This document shows positions 22,756 through 34,535 of a stretch of DNA of 64,000 nt, piece after piece. Below the pieces are notes generated by a model, which did not search any database, was not told the origin of the DNA, and saw nothing but the letters and a program-made list of their open reading frames with translations. Each line of letters starts with the position of its first letter. Position 1 is the first letter of the stretch. Where the stretch lies: contig JAQFVV010006341.1 in assembly GCA_028023455.1 (NCBI GenBank), positions 1,984,001 through 2,048,000 on the forward strand, written 5' to 3'. A program made the translations under genes and the position numbers. Source of the stretch: Epiperipatus broadwayi. Its lineage: Eukaryota > Onychophora > Udeonychophora > Euonychophora > Peripatidae.

Positions 22756-25060
22756 TAATAGTCTTTGTGCCACTGGTTGGGACAATACCTCCCTCTCAAT
22801 GAAGATCAAGATAGAGTCAACATACGGTTCATGACACTTGTCATCTAGTTGAGTGATGTTTCTTACTGATTTCACTTGGAATTACAATCTGTTTTTTTTT
22901 TTGCATGTCCACAGATGAGAAATGCAGAAGTTAATCAACGATCCCAATAACTATCAGTTCTTTGATGTCATTCACTTTAACATGAATATTCTATTCTATC
23001 TGCTCCCATCTTGTGAACATGCAACCCACTAACAATCATGATCACATATAGATGTTAACCAGTAATTCTGTGGTTTGTATAGCATATCTCAGAGAGTTCA
23101 GGGATTAGTACTGGTATTATACATGACATAAAAGGATAAACCACTCTTTTTTAAAGTTCTTCATTTATTGGTAATGACCAATGATCCTCTGCAATCTACG
23201 AATCCTTTAATGTACAAATAGATCAGATACACATGCCATGTTTATTAAATATTCAGGTGAGTATCTCATATCTCTCCAACATTTTATCAATATATATATT
23301 TATAATTATTGTGGGAGAAATCAATGCTTTATCACCCATTTATCAACCAAACTGATGATACCTTTTGTAGTTGGTTGATGGCACATATGATGGGAATCTT
23401 GATTGGACCATATGTTTGTTATACTTCTCCCTCCATTTGATATCCAATCTTTTCTTTAGGGATCTGTTTTTATTTTTAGGACTCATGCAGGATTATGGTA
23501 TGCTTATCACCCAGGATTATGGTATCTTTATCACACATATTTGAACTGCTTCCAGTCCAACAGATAATGCAGATTTTCTGGACTATCCATCAATCTTTTT
23601 TTTTATAATAACATGGTGGAGATGATCCCTTTTTTGAATCTTTATTAAATTTACATGAGGATAATTTTTCCTATGCTAGCATTTATTATGGGGTTTGAAT
23701 ATTTATTAGCTGGCTTGCTACTGTAAAAGGCATTGAACAGATCAGCCATTTGTTCAATGATCTTACAATCAGTATCAATTAATGTTTTCTCAACATGACT
23801 CGGAGAAATGTGCTTCACTATCTGAATTTATTTCATTTTCAGATAATGGATTGATTTTTAAGATCCTAAGTTTGACCATTTGCCTCCTATCACCAGGTCA
23901 ACATCGCCTGACACATATGGTATTTAATCCTTCTTGGTAATATTCATTTCCAGTAACAATTCAATATTGCTTGTTTGAAGGCATGAAACTACTAGGCTTA
24001 TTAAATAGGGAGTTCTATCAAACTTGGAATGCCACCTATAGGAATCCTTTTTATATATTTTTGCTTACAATATTATTTGTTTGGACGGGTTCTATATGTT
24101 TTTGTTTTGGTTTCATTTTATTCATTTCTTTGGACTTGTTTTACAAGTGTTTGTCTCTTTGTCCTGAAATTTTCCTAATCTCTGAGGCAATAGTTATAAT
24201 ACTTGGGTCATAAGCAAGCTTAACTTTCTCAATCATGGGATTGATATTAAAATATCTTTTTAGTCTACTAAGTTACTCTATAGGAGCTTCACCATGTGAC
24301 AAGAAAAAATTCGTTTCAGAAACTAATTCACAATACTATGTGAATAATTATGTCCACTAGGCTCCATTCTGGTTCACATTCAAGTTGAAAATTATTTTTT
24401 GAATATCAGTATTGTTTCAATTCAAATTTTATAATTTTTCTGCTCAACTTCTAACATTTGCTCTTTGGCCACTAGTTCATCTTCTTCTTTTTGTTTATCT
24501 CTTTTATCTGGAGCATCTCCAGCTGTTGTGCAAGGTTATTCAGCTCCTAAAAGCACTTTTATTAATGCTTCTCTGTTTTTATTATGCATTATTTTTACAC
24601 TGTACTGAGATTCTTTTTTATTAGCTTAAATTTTTTTTCACTCATTTTTATTCTTCATTTCCTCACTGACTTCATCAATCTTCTTATTTAGGTTTACTAA
24701 GCCATTATCCAGTTTCTTATATAGCTCCCTGGTCATGATATGAATTTCATTTTCAATTGATCTTGGTTATTTTTTATTTTTTTAGCCATTTCATCTTTTT
24801 TTTTTTTTTGACTATTTCTGATTGTAATCAGCTTTGGTTATTAACCATCTCTTCTTGAATTTGGCTTTGGCTATCCTTATTTTCTTTAGCCATCTCCTTT
24901 ATTTTGTAAACCATCTCTGAAGTCAGTTTTGATTATTAACCATTTCTTCTTGAAGTAGCTTTGCCTGTTAAACATCTTTTTTTGAAGTCAGTCTGGACTG
25001 TAACCATATTTTTTTAATTTTCTTTAGCCATTACCTCTTTTGTGTATTATCTCTGTAAGA
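22756..25060 (-). pseudogene. Degenerate minus-strand element with coiled-coil repeats
   Basis: On the minus strand, 25060 to 24680 encodes repeated glutamate/lysine/glutamine heptad-like segments (M-A-K-E-N-K-D-S-Q-S-Q-I-Q-E-E-M). These repeat about every 60-70 bp, visible on the + strand as recurring TTAACCATCTCTTCTTGAA and TTTAGCCAT strings. Further along, 24240-23900 gives short readable stretches such as P-M-I-E-K-V-K-L-A-Y-D-P-S. This looks like a gag-type or ORF1-type coiled-coil region of a retroelement followed by a decayed region. I found no RT, protease or integrase motif, so the class is open. The + strand frames here (23971-24213, 24412-24624) are shadows. Confidence 0.4.
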
Positions 25061-25182
25061 AGTTTTTTTAACATGGTCATTGCCATACACTGTTTTGTTT
25101 TGTTTTTTTATGATTTAATACATAATCAAACTGAAGTTTCTAATGAAATAAATTATTATAAAAATGTATTACTAAATTGTGA

Positions 25183-25238
25183 AACCACAGTTATATTTCC
25201 TGATTATCTTAACCACAGTTATATTTCCTGATTATCTT
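25183..25238. repeat. 28-bp tandem duplication
   Basis: The unit AACCACAGTTATATTTCCTG plus ATTATCTT occurs twice head to tail (25183-25210 and 25211-25238) without visible differences. It lies at the edge of the duplicated block. Confidence 0.9.
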
Positions 25239-26855
25239 CATTTCTTTATGCTGAAATTAATTAATGCAAAACTTAAGAGAGCATCTTCCCCTCCCTGCCT
25301 CAAGAACAGCTAATATCTGGATACGAGCATTAAGTTTAATTAACATACTAGTTTTTAGTGTGAGATAAATGCTTCCCCAAAACTATCTAACTCTCCAGTC
25401 ATTTATAAAATATCACATCAAAATTTTCTTTTATATTTAATGGTGAGTTTCTTATTTATAATTTCTAGGCAATTAGGTTAACTATTATATAAGATTAATT
25501 AGTATAAGAAATAAATTTAAAATGAAACTTGTAGGATTTTAAAAAAAAAATAGTACCAAAAAAATAATTAACATTTGACATTTGTAACCCACCAAATATA
25601 ATTATTCCAATAATACATCTAAATAGAGAAAATATTAAATAATAGTAATTTAAAAAAAAAAATACAATTAAAAAAAAATGTTGAAAGTCAAATAATGTCA
25701 CATGATGACCTTCTGGTATCCATTGATTACTCTTGTCTTACACTGAGTGGCAATATTGTAAGGAGAGTTTTGCCTGTTTTAAAGTCAAATAATTCACAGA
25801 GTAAAATATTTGCAATTCAGTTTTACATATTTTAGAAAGGTATTTTTCCATTATTTATCAGTTTGTTCAGTCTAGGTAACTTTTATTATTTTTACTTTTC
25901 TTTGACTTGACTTCATATGATGTTTCCTTCATTCATGCTTGATTTTCTATTTGATGAATTTTTTTTTTCTAACCAGGAACAAGTTTATTGTGAGTCATCT
26001 GGAGATAATTTGCAGATGAGCATAACTTCTATTTAGTTCATAGTGACTTTTTGACTTGAGACTAGAGGTAGGCATATTTAATTAGTCAGAGTAACATCTT
26101 CAACCATTCAGCATATAGGATGGGCGGTGATGCCATGAGAATATCTTAAACCTGTGTTTGAATGCTTTTGTAGTTTTTGATAGATGGGAATCTGCTATTT
26201 AATGTTCTGTATCAGCTACTTTACAAGTTATCAGTTTTGCTGCCTCTACACCTTGATGATTCCAGGATGTTTACTTATCTTCTTACTGATCAGTTTCTTC
26301 ACAGCAGAGAAAATAAAAATCTGCTTGACTTAGCTTTATCATATGCTATGTCATTGGTCCCATTGCTTTTCAATAAACATAATTTTTTTCTTTTCTATTT
26401 TAAAAATTTAATTTAGAATTTTAATCTGCAATTATAATTATCTCAAGGCCGTTACTGCTACCTTTTGTCTTCTGTATTCAGATATAGTAATGTTACTTAG
26501 CAATACTTTTTCTCAAATTTATATTACAAAAATAATTTTAAAATTAAGTGCATTTAATGTTTTTAAGTTTTTCTATGTCTTAAAAATACACAGAATATAA
26601 AACATACTTATATCTGATAATAAAATACATACTTTTTACTTAGAATCTTTTTTTTATATTAATTACACTTCTGAATTGATTTGAGTAATATTTCTTTATC
26701 AGTATCACTCGTTACCTAAATTATTATTTCTCTTTTTTTATTTTATTAAGCTTTAACCAATTATGGTACCAAAATATCAAATATTAATGCAAGTAGTCCA
26801 AAAACTATTTCTTGTTGATTAATAAAATTTTGTTCCAAGGCAATATATATCTTTG
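25239..26855 (+). repeat. Diverged duplicated block, copy 2
   Basis: This is the counterpart of 19015-22755. It lacks the TA-flanked MITE and the segment of about 1.4 kb found in copy 1. It carries its own small insertion, the retroposon fragment at 25697-25780. No coding region is supported; frames 25495-25701 and 26177-26416 have no motif. Confidence 0.8.
25697..25780 (+). mobile_element. 5'-truncated foldback-retroposon fragment with 13-bp target duplication
   Basis: The fragment of 84 bp ends GGAGAGTTTTGCCTGTTTT, like the 3' end of the 7495-7959 element. It is flanked by AAAGTCAAATAAT on both sides (25684-25696 and 25781-25793). Copy 1 of the duplicated block has only one AAAGTCAAATA-type site apart from its own TA-flanked insertion, confirming this as an insertion. 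The truncated 5' end and defined 3' end indicate reverse-transcription-mediated insertion. Confidence 0.85.
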
Positions 26856-27770
26856 TATCACTGAATGGTTCACTATATTTATGTTTTAAAAAAACTGATT
26901 ATTACATTTTAAACACACATATATAAAAATATTGACTTGCTATATTTTAAATCTTTAATAATTATGTTGAAATTACTTAACTATTATATACAGTATTCAT
27001 GTTTTACAACTACCTATATATAGTACCTCTTTAGGCCCATTCCATTTAAAATAAAACTAGTCTGACCTTACAATATGTATATAAAAGAAAAAGAAAGAAA
27101 TAACAGTTAATTCCTGTTATACAAAATTGATAAGAATTTATTGCTTTTCAAATTTTAATTAAGAATGTATGTCTTATGGAGTAAAATTACTAATAAAAAT
27201 GAATGTAATTATGTAAAGATAATGGAATGTTATTTTGGGTATTGAAAAAAAAAAAATTAGTTAAAACCAATTTGTAATAATAAATAAATATATCTGAATT
27301 TGTTGTGTGCAATCCTGGATAGTGATAAGATATTAAGTTTTTTAATTTTTGTTTTAAAGAGTTTTCTTTTTTTATGAAAGCTGTAATATTGTCACAGTTA
27401 AGGACTTTTGGATCACCTCAACTAGTGAAAATTCTGTTTAACAGCATTCCAGAAAATTAAGCTGATTAGAATGGCATTTCCAGTTATTTAAGAAGCAGCT
27501 AACTTGCGAATTATTAACTGCAGCTAATATGAAGAAATATGCAATAGCTGAAAATCTCACTATGCTGATGTTGAAATCTTTATTAGTATGCTGGTCTGTT
27601 AATCCAGGAACTATGTAATCTTCTTCTGATGCTAGTTTTAAAAATGAGTCATTCCTGCCTGCACCAATTGCTGATTAACTAGAACAAGCATTGCCTGTCA
27701 TCTTAACATTTTTTCTTTAAATATACATTTAAATTTTTTTGAAAGTTAGAGCAAATAAAACTTATAATTA
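26856..27770. other. Intronic spacer, nothing firm
   Basis: About 27375-27720 is less A+T-rich than its surroundings and gives a short readable D-F-W-I-T-S-T-S-E-N on the + strand. That faintly resembles the C-terminal part of pogo/jerky transposases, but stops intervene and I do not call it. Confidence 0.5.
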
Positions 27771-28014
27771 ATTTCTTATTCAATGATTAGTATTTAATAT
27801 TTATTATAACTTGCATATTTTTGTTTATTGATTGATTTATATTTTTGCCAATATTTATATTATTAAAGTTACAGATTGATATTAGTTGAAATTTCTTATT
27901 CAATGATTAGTATTTAATATTTATTATAACTTGCATATTTTTGTTTATTGATTGATTTATATTTTTGCCAATATTTATTTATATTATTAAAGTTATAGAT
28001 TGATATTAGTTGAA
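27771..28014. repeat. 120-bp tandem duplication
   Basis: Unit 1 (27771-27890) and unit 2 (27891-28014) are nearly identical. Unit 2 has one 4-bp TTTA gain and one substitution (TTACAG against TTATAG). This suggests a recent slippage or unequal-exchange event. Confidence 0.95.
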
Positions 28015-28019
28015 TAATA

Positions 28020-28220
28020 ATAATTATATGATTGTTATATATTGGATGTAAGCATATCAGAGCTCATAAGTTGAATTCAATTCAATTAAATGAATTTTCT
28101 TTGATATGAATATCTACCTGCTTAAATATATGTTTTTTATGTGTTGGGTTCATCCAAAAGTATAATATAAAGAGTGTAAATATTGTAAATGTGTAAATAA
28201 ATTATTATTATTATTATATT
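28020..28220 (+). repeat. Probable LINE 3' tail with (ATT)n
   Basis: TGTAAATATTGTAAATGTGTA is followed by AATAAATT and a run of ATT trinucleotides ending near 28217. This is the style of 3' end seen in several non-LTR families. No coding part precedes it, so it would be a severely 5'-truncated copy. Confidence 0.4.
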
Positions 28221-28225
28221 CATAT

Positions 28226-29009
28226 TTTAAATCTAGTTGTCTGTTTCTTTTATTTCAAACCTAGTTAAGTATAGCTAATACACATACCCTGTGAGATATT
28301 GTCATATTTTCTGAGCTAGTCATGGGTGAATGGATGTGCTAATATCTAAAAAGGTAGAGATTTTAACCTGACCTATAGATGTTTTTCATTTTAGAGATGG
28401 TGCTCTAATCTGCAGTATAGAAGATATATATATAAATAATATCTGCAGCAGCAAGGGATAGATCCTCTCTGTACTTGGACATGTTTGAGGGGAATGATGG
28501 TCAGGAAATATGGCTGGATATTCAGTCTGACCATTATTAGTTAGTAAATTAAGTTCAAAGATAGTCAGTGTTGTTATCCATAACATCCATTAATCCCTGA
28601 CTTTAAAACCTCAAACATTCATATATTTAATTAAATGTAAATATAAACAGGGAATATAAAATACACGACTTGTTTCAATATGTATGTGTATAAATATATA
28701 TATATAACCTTATATAAATGCAAACTGTACCTGCACATATGTATCCTATCCATATCTCCTATGTTTATATAACCAGATTTTTTTTTTTTATATTTTTACA
28801 TCATAATTTTCATTACAGTATTTAATTTATTAATTTCTCATATGTCTATTTTATACATATACTTTTTATAAATTATTTTAATTATAATTTAAATATTTTA
28901 TTTATATTAATCATAATTAAATATATTAACCAAATATTCTATATATTTAAAAATACCTACTTCCTTCTTATAATTTAACAAAAAGAAAGAAAAAATATAT
29001 ATATAATTG
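28226..29009. other. Intronic spacer, nothing recognised
   Basis: TA-rich tracts occur near 28415-28440 and 28690-28710. The minus-strand 66-codon frame at 28386-28586 has no motif. Confidence 0.6.
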
Positions 29010-29395
29010 ATATACAGTAATTAGAGGGGATTTGAACACAGACTTTCAAGCTCCTTTTAATCATTCACTCCATCTTATAAAACTGATGCACAGTATCACA
29101 TACATGATGTGGATGGCTGAAGAGTTGGAAAGTGGAGAGAAGATTGAAGTCTGTTCATTAAAGTTTGAAGATTTGCTATCTTAATATAAAACTGATCACT
29201 AATTATATATGTGTGTGGGAGATGATGATTTGGACTAACTGATGAGTGCTTGTTCAGCACGAAATACTTGTATTGGAACTCATTTATCTTATTTACATAT
29301 ATGTGGTGGTGTGTATCGGTTGTATAAAGTAGAGTGATATGACTAAAAGGAGCTTGAAAGTCTGGGTTCAAATCCCCTCTAAAATTGATATATCT
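29010..29395. mobile_element. Foldback element with tRNA-like arms and hammerhead motif
   Basis: The arms, about 29010-29100 and 29300-29395, are inverted complements. Each carries AAAAGGAGCTTGAAAGTCTG followed by G/T-GTTCAAATCCCCTCTAA when read outward. GGTTCAAATCC matches an RNA polymerase III B box, as in tRNA-derived SINEs, and the upstream TGGAGTGAATGATTAAAAGG is A-box-like. The interior carries a hammerhead ribozyme motif at 29235-29276. It may be two SINE copies inserted head to head or a genuine foldback retroelement. The minus-strand 91-codon frame at 29096-29371 runs through it and is not a gene. Confidence 0.65.
29235..29276 (+). ncRNA. Hammerhead ribozyme candidate (type I, short stem III)
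   Basis: Core CTGATGA (29239-29245) is directly followed by stem II GTGCT (246-250)/AGCAC (256-260), closing loop TGTTC, then GAAA (29261-29264). Stem III is minimal (TACTTG), and the cleavage triplet GTA ends at 29272. Stem I pairs CTAA (29235-29238) with TTGG (29273-29276). A distal ATGA (29222-29225)/TCAT (29280-29283) pairing could extend stem I. All invariant core positions are present. Short-stem-III type I hammerheads are known from Penelope-like elements and other animal retroelements. Self-cleavage is inferred, not shown. Confidence 0.6.
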
Positions 29396-32300
29396 AAATA
29401 GTAATTAATAAATTTAAATAACAAAAATATATCTCCTTGGAATTATAGGTGCCGATTTATTTTGAGAACACTAACCTTATTCTATATTGTACCTAACTGA
29501 AGTGTCAATTCCAAGAGGTAATCAAGGTTATCTTAGCTTAACCTTTTGTTTAAAATTTCGGATTTAAAAAAAAATAATGATTATAAAAATGGAAATTAAC
29601 TTAGTTAATTATTAAAATAGGATAATCTAAATATTTTTAATAGTGTCAGTTAGTTTGATAAGGGATGTTAGGTAATAATTTAACATAAGCAAGTGTTAAA
29701 AAATAATTGTGAATTGATAAATAGTATTAAATGTATTCTAAAATAACTACTGTATAATCCATTCTAATGTCTAAAGAATAATAAGATATTATAAATAAGT
29801 CGGAATAAGTAATAATAAATTTTAAAAAAAGAAATGATATGTAAGTTTTTATTAAAAGGAAATAAGAATATTTGTTATTAGTTTTGTAGTTTAGCATTCT
29901 AGTTATAAAAGTTAGTTAAATTAAATAATCATTAACATTTTATTGTTGTAATTTTAAAAATAATTTTAAACAATTAATGTAACGCCAGACGTATGTGAGA
30001 ATATGTGCATGCAGAGACATGGAAACATAAGAATAAAAAAATTATTTAACTCCCATATTGTTTAAAATAAGTAAATAAAGTAAATGTGTGGATAAAATTA
30101 TTTTAAATGAAATATTTAAGGGTTTAATAAAGGTTATAACTTTAAATTTTATATTTATTATTATTGTGTTATGTAAAATATCATTAAAAAAACATTTGTT
30201 GCATAATATTTGTTAATAATAAAATTTTGACTTTGCAGCTGAAGGTCACATGGTATGGGAAAATTATATTGATTACGTCAGTAGATTGATTCCACAGCTG
30301 GTTTGTCAGAATACTAAAATTTAATAAAAAATAATTTTTATTGGTTTTTAAATGAATTGTAGGTGGATGAAAAATTGTGAGATAAAACGGAGATCGAGGG
30401 ACCATCCAGTGGCTGATCTTATTTTGATTCAACTGGTACTGGATCTTAAAAAAAATTTGTTAATAAAAGTAATTTTTTTTTAAGAATTTGATATTTCTAA
30501 AAAAATACAAGTCTGTCTAAAATATTTAAAATCGTCTTGTAATGAAGAAGGGATAAAAGAAAAGGTAATCCGTTTTTCTGACAATTTGAATTTCAGTCGA
30601 GGCATAGGAATTATAGTTAAAAATGTCTAGAATAAATAAAGCGTCTCACATATTATATGACTTTAACTTGTTTATTTTTCTTTACTTGGAAGTAAGGTTA
30701 AGGAACGAACTATTAATCATTTCCATAGATAAGTGTTCGGTTGTATAAAATTTTTTTGAAAATAAAATGCTATTTATTTTTCCTGTTAGATTAAAGGTAT
30801 ATGTAAAAAAAAAAAGGAAATTTTTTTTTTAAAGTTTAAAAAAGAACATTATAAAGAAGCTGCTACGTTCAATTACAGTGAAACTATAAAGGATGATTAT
30901 TATTATTTTTTTTTTAAAAAAAAAAAGAGAAAAGTTATTACTTATATCTTGACATATATGAAAATGATTTGTTTATCTAAACGCAAACAGATTATATATA
31001 CATTTTAAAGGATAATTCTTATTTACACAGTAAGAAAGGACACATATTAGGAAATAAAACTTTAAAGCAATCTATAATGATTAATAATGAATTAATAGTT
31101 ATTGAGTACATTATAAATGGTCATACTTGCCCATATTTAAAAATAACTTTATGGCATTAATTATAGCATATAAACGGAGAAATGTCTTGAACAGTAAAAA
31201 AAATTTTTAATCTCATATTTAAAAGTAAGCAAAGGAAATTAATTTTAAAAATAAATACATCTTGGAATATTATTAGGAAACTATTTAAAAAACTATATTT
31301 TAAAAGAATAGTTTTCCTAAAAGAGGAGAAAGAACTTCAGATAAAGAAATATATATTATTATTATTATATGCAATTTTGAACTCGGGATCCTATAAATAA
31401 ATTAAAGTGTGTTCAGCTGAAGAATTTATTTTGTTTCATGCCAGCTTAATCTTATTATTTAATTTTTTTTTAAATTGTTTAAAAAAATATTATTAATGAA
31501 CTATTGAACGTTTTCGTTTGGAAATGATTGCCATGTGTATAAATGTATTAGTTGAAGCTTCGAATTCAAATCGATATCTTAACCTGGATAAATTGTCTAC
31601 ACGTTATGAAAGGGTAAAATCGTCATGGAGCGGAAATATGAACTTAGATTAATGTTTTTTTTTTTTATGGTCTGCTTTATTGGTTTTTTTAAAATAAAAA
31701 AAAAAACATGAAATATTTATACTATTAATTTTTTTTGTAACATTTTTGCATAAATATACAGGTAAACTAGGGTTATAATTTTAAAACGAAATAGGTTTAT
31801 TTGAATGAGCAAATGTTTTTTTGCTATCCTTAAGTAGATTTAGTTTATTTATTAAGCATTACACTAGCTAGTTTCTATTTAATAATTTTATTATAGAAAT
31901 TTAAAAATCACAGTCTTATTTTCATATAAATGGGATGTTTTACTCAATTTTTATTTTAAATTTACTAAAGAAGTTTATCAGAGAATATCCATTCATTTGT
32001 TTTAAGAATGTTATATTAAGAATAACTACAAATATTTTATATTCATCGAGAAGTAAATATTCTTGCATTTAATTTACAATTTTAAAAGTCCACTAATTAC
32101 TATATTTTAGCATTTAATATTTTGTTATGTGTGCATTGTGCCTTGCCTAGAATTTTATATGCATTTAATTTCAAAGTATTTTCTACAGTAGTCATTTGAC
32201 ACATAGTTTGCTTTGTTGGTTCGAACATTGGATATATGTTTTGTATTTTATAAATTTCTTGGAAATAACTTAATTAGTTTAAGTGAAGTATATATCTTGC

Positions 32301-34535
32301 TATTAGTTAGTATTTGTTAGCCTCAAGAATTAGGATTAGTTCATAATTTTTGAATATGCTTATGGAGTAGAGAAAATCCTCCATCCTTATTGTATTGTAT
32401 TTCCATGATTTGATAGTGCTTGTCCCCAAAAAAGAGGGTATTGTATTTTTCAGTGATGATGATCACATTTATAAGCATTGGAAATTCCATGAGAGGATTG
32501 TGCTTTTCTGGTGTGTTTCTGTTCCCAGATGTACTGAAGATGAATTCCAGACATCTTAATTTTGCCTCGTAGTTAGGTATTTTGGAAACCACCACATTCT
32601 TTTCCAGCTCTGAGGAGCCTAGTATTTTTATATTTTTTGCCTATCATTCATGATGACTTAATGCTAATTCCACCACAGTAGGTGATGTTGCATTTGTTTT
32701 AGATTTGTGATGACAAGATATGCTTGTTTGAGGAAATGTATTTCTTCAGGTAGTTGTAGCTAATTTAAGGCTCATAGGTATATCAATGTTTGAATTGTGT
32801 TGCTATGATAGTTTTATCATGCACAAGCTAACCAACAATAAGTTATATTTATTTTAAAGTATATTAAATATGCATATGGTATAAATGGCAATTCACACAT
32901 AATAATTTAACATTTCATCCAGAATTTCGCCGCTGGATTTGTAAGTCTGTTACATCGCTATCTTTAAAACATTGAGGGAATAATTTTATGTGGACTAAAG
33001 TTAGTTTTTATAAAAGTATAATTGATCTCTGATGAATGATTGTCCCATATACTTAAGTTAGTCTAATTTTAATATTAGCTTAATCTGATTTAAACATATA
33101 TCTAGCTATGATATTAGTTATATCCGTGAAACTAGTGATGATATTTTTCAAAAATATTGCTGAATATGCTTATTCCAACTTAGTGTTTGTTAAGTTGAGG
33201 AGTATAAAATTAAGCTTAGGGTTTTCAATATAAACCTAGTTCTGTGTGTCATTCTGATTAGTAGATGACACAGTAATGTTATCAATTAGTCTAATAAAGA
33301 AGAATAGTAGTGTGCTTATTAAGTACATATGATAATTAAAGTTTAAATTTTTTTTTTTTTTGAGAAAAATATAATTATTAAAAGAAAGTAACAGTGAATA
33401 ACCTTTGTAGGTTATTAAGTGTATTAGTGTAAGTTAAATAAAACTGTTAAGAGTCCAAATAATTGTATTAAATCTTAGTGGGGTATTGGCATTGTTTGTA
33501 TTCTACTACATTTGTAGACATGTCTTATTATTAATAAATCAAATTATTATTATTTCAAAAGTTTTGTTTTGTTTGTTTTACTTTTATAAGAGAATATATT
33601 ATTGTCTTGGGTTCCAAGTTCACAAAATCTTAAAATGTAAAAAGTTATTGAATTTTCAATTTAGAAATTTACAAGTATATTCTAAGTTAATTAAATATAG
33701 TTAATATTGTCTTGAAAATTAAAAAAAACTATGTTAAAGTAAATGATTCTTATATTGAATCATAAAGACAGATAATTGCATTATAGCAGATACCTAATTA
33801 AATACTTAGTTAAAAGTTTATTTTTTTTAAAAATTATCAGTATATCTTTCAGACTAAAGATTATGCAATATCAGATTAACAATATTAGTACTTCAGAAGA
33901 ATATTTTAATTAATATTATTTTAAAAGCTGCACCTTATCTTATATTCACTGCACATCATCTATCATCATCTTAAATCTGATATATTTAAAGAATTCTAAT
34001 TCATTTGCATTTGAGGTCATTAGTGGTTGTCTGTGAGTATGGAAAGGCATTAAAAGTACCCTTGCTCTTTTCTTTGCTCAAGTAACATCTTAGATAATAG
34101 GCCATTATTAGTTAAATTTAAATTGATTCATTAAATTTTGTGAATTAATATTTGTTTTGTTTATTATTTTAAGATTGAACATATTATAATTATTTTATGG
34201 TCAGTTAAGATGTCACTTATTTATTTATTAATCACAGTAATTCTTTATTAGGCAACTTAACTTAAACTTTAATTTTACACAAGAGTGTTAGTTTTAAAAT
34301 CCCTGAGGTTATTTACTCTTGTTGTTTTAGTAGATATAATTCTGTAAGATAATATTTTAAAGCAAAGCATCATAGGTCTTCTTCAGAGAGTGTATAATCT
34401 ATTGGTAGGACTAATATGGTAAGCATTGATTAGTGATTTTAGATAATCTTTTGTATGGTTTATTAAAATATCAATATGCTGTAGTAGTTATAGTTCATCA
34501 GTATTGGATTTGACCTTTATTTGATTATACATCTC
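29396..34535. other. Long intronic stretch, nothing firm
   Basis: Homopolymer and TA-rich DNA. The most protein-like frame is on the minus strand at 32341-32595 (84 codons, containing K-I-P-N-Y-E-A-K-L-R-C-L-E-F), in slightly G+C-richer DNA. I could not assign it, and no splice sites or conserved motif confirm it. Other frames here (30184-30432, 33486-33704) look random. Confidence 0.5.

Noticed and set aside
27375-27720. Possible pogo/jerky transposase C-terminal remnant
   Set aside because: The resemblance is limited to D-F-W plus a few residues, with stops nearby.
29096-29371. 91-codon minus-strand frame with many histidines
   Set aside because: It lies entirely within the foldback element and overlaps the hammerhead and tRNA-like arms.
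29300-29390. True tRNA gene
   Set aside because: B-box and A-box-like strings are present, but no acceptor stem or anticodon arm folds, and the unit is part of an inverted repeat.
32341-32595. Possible formin FH2-like piece (I-P-N-Y-E-A-K-L-R-C-L-E-F)
   Set aside because: Only one short block is reminiscent of FH2; the following residues do not fit, and there are no flanking splice sites.
33031-33050. CTGATGA as a further hammerhead
   Set aside because: No stem II and no GAAA follow at a suitable distance.
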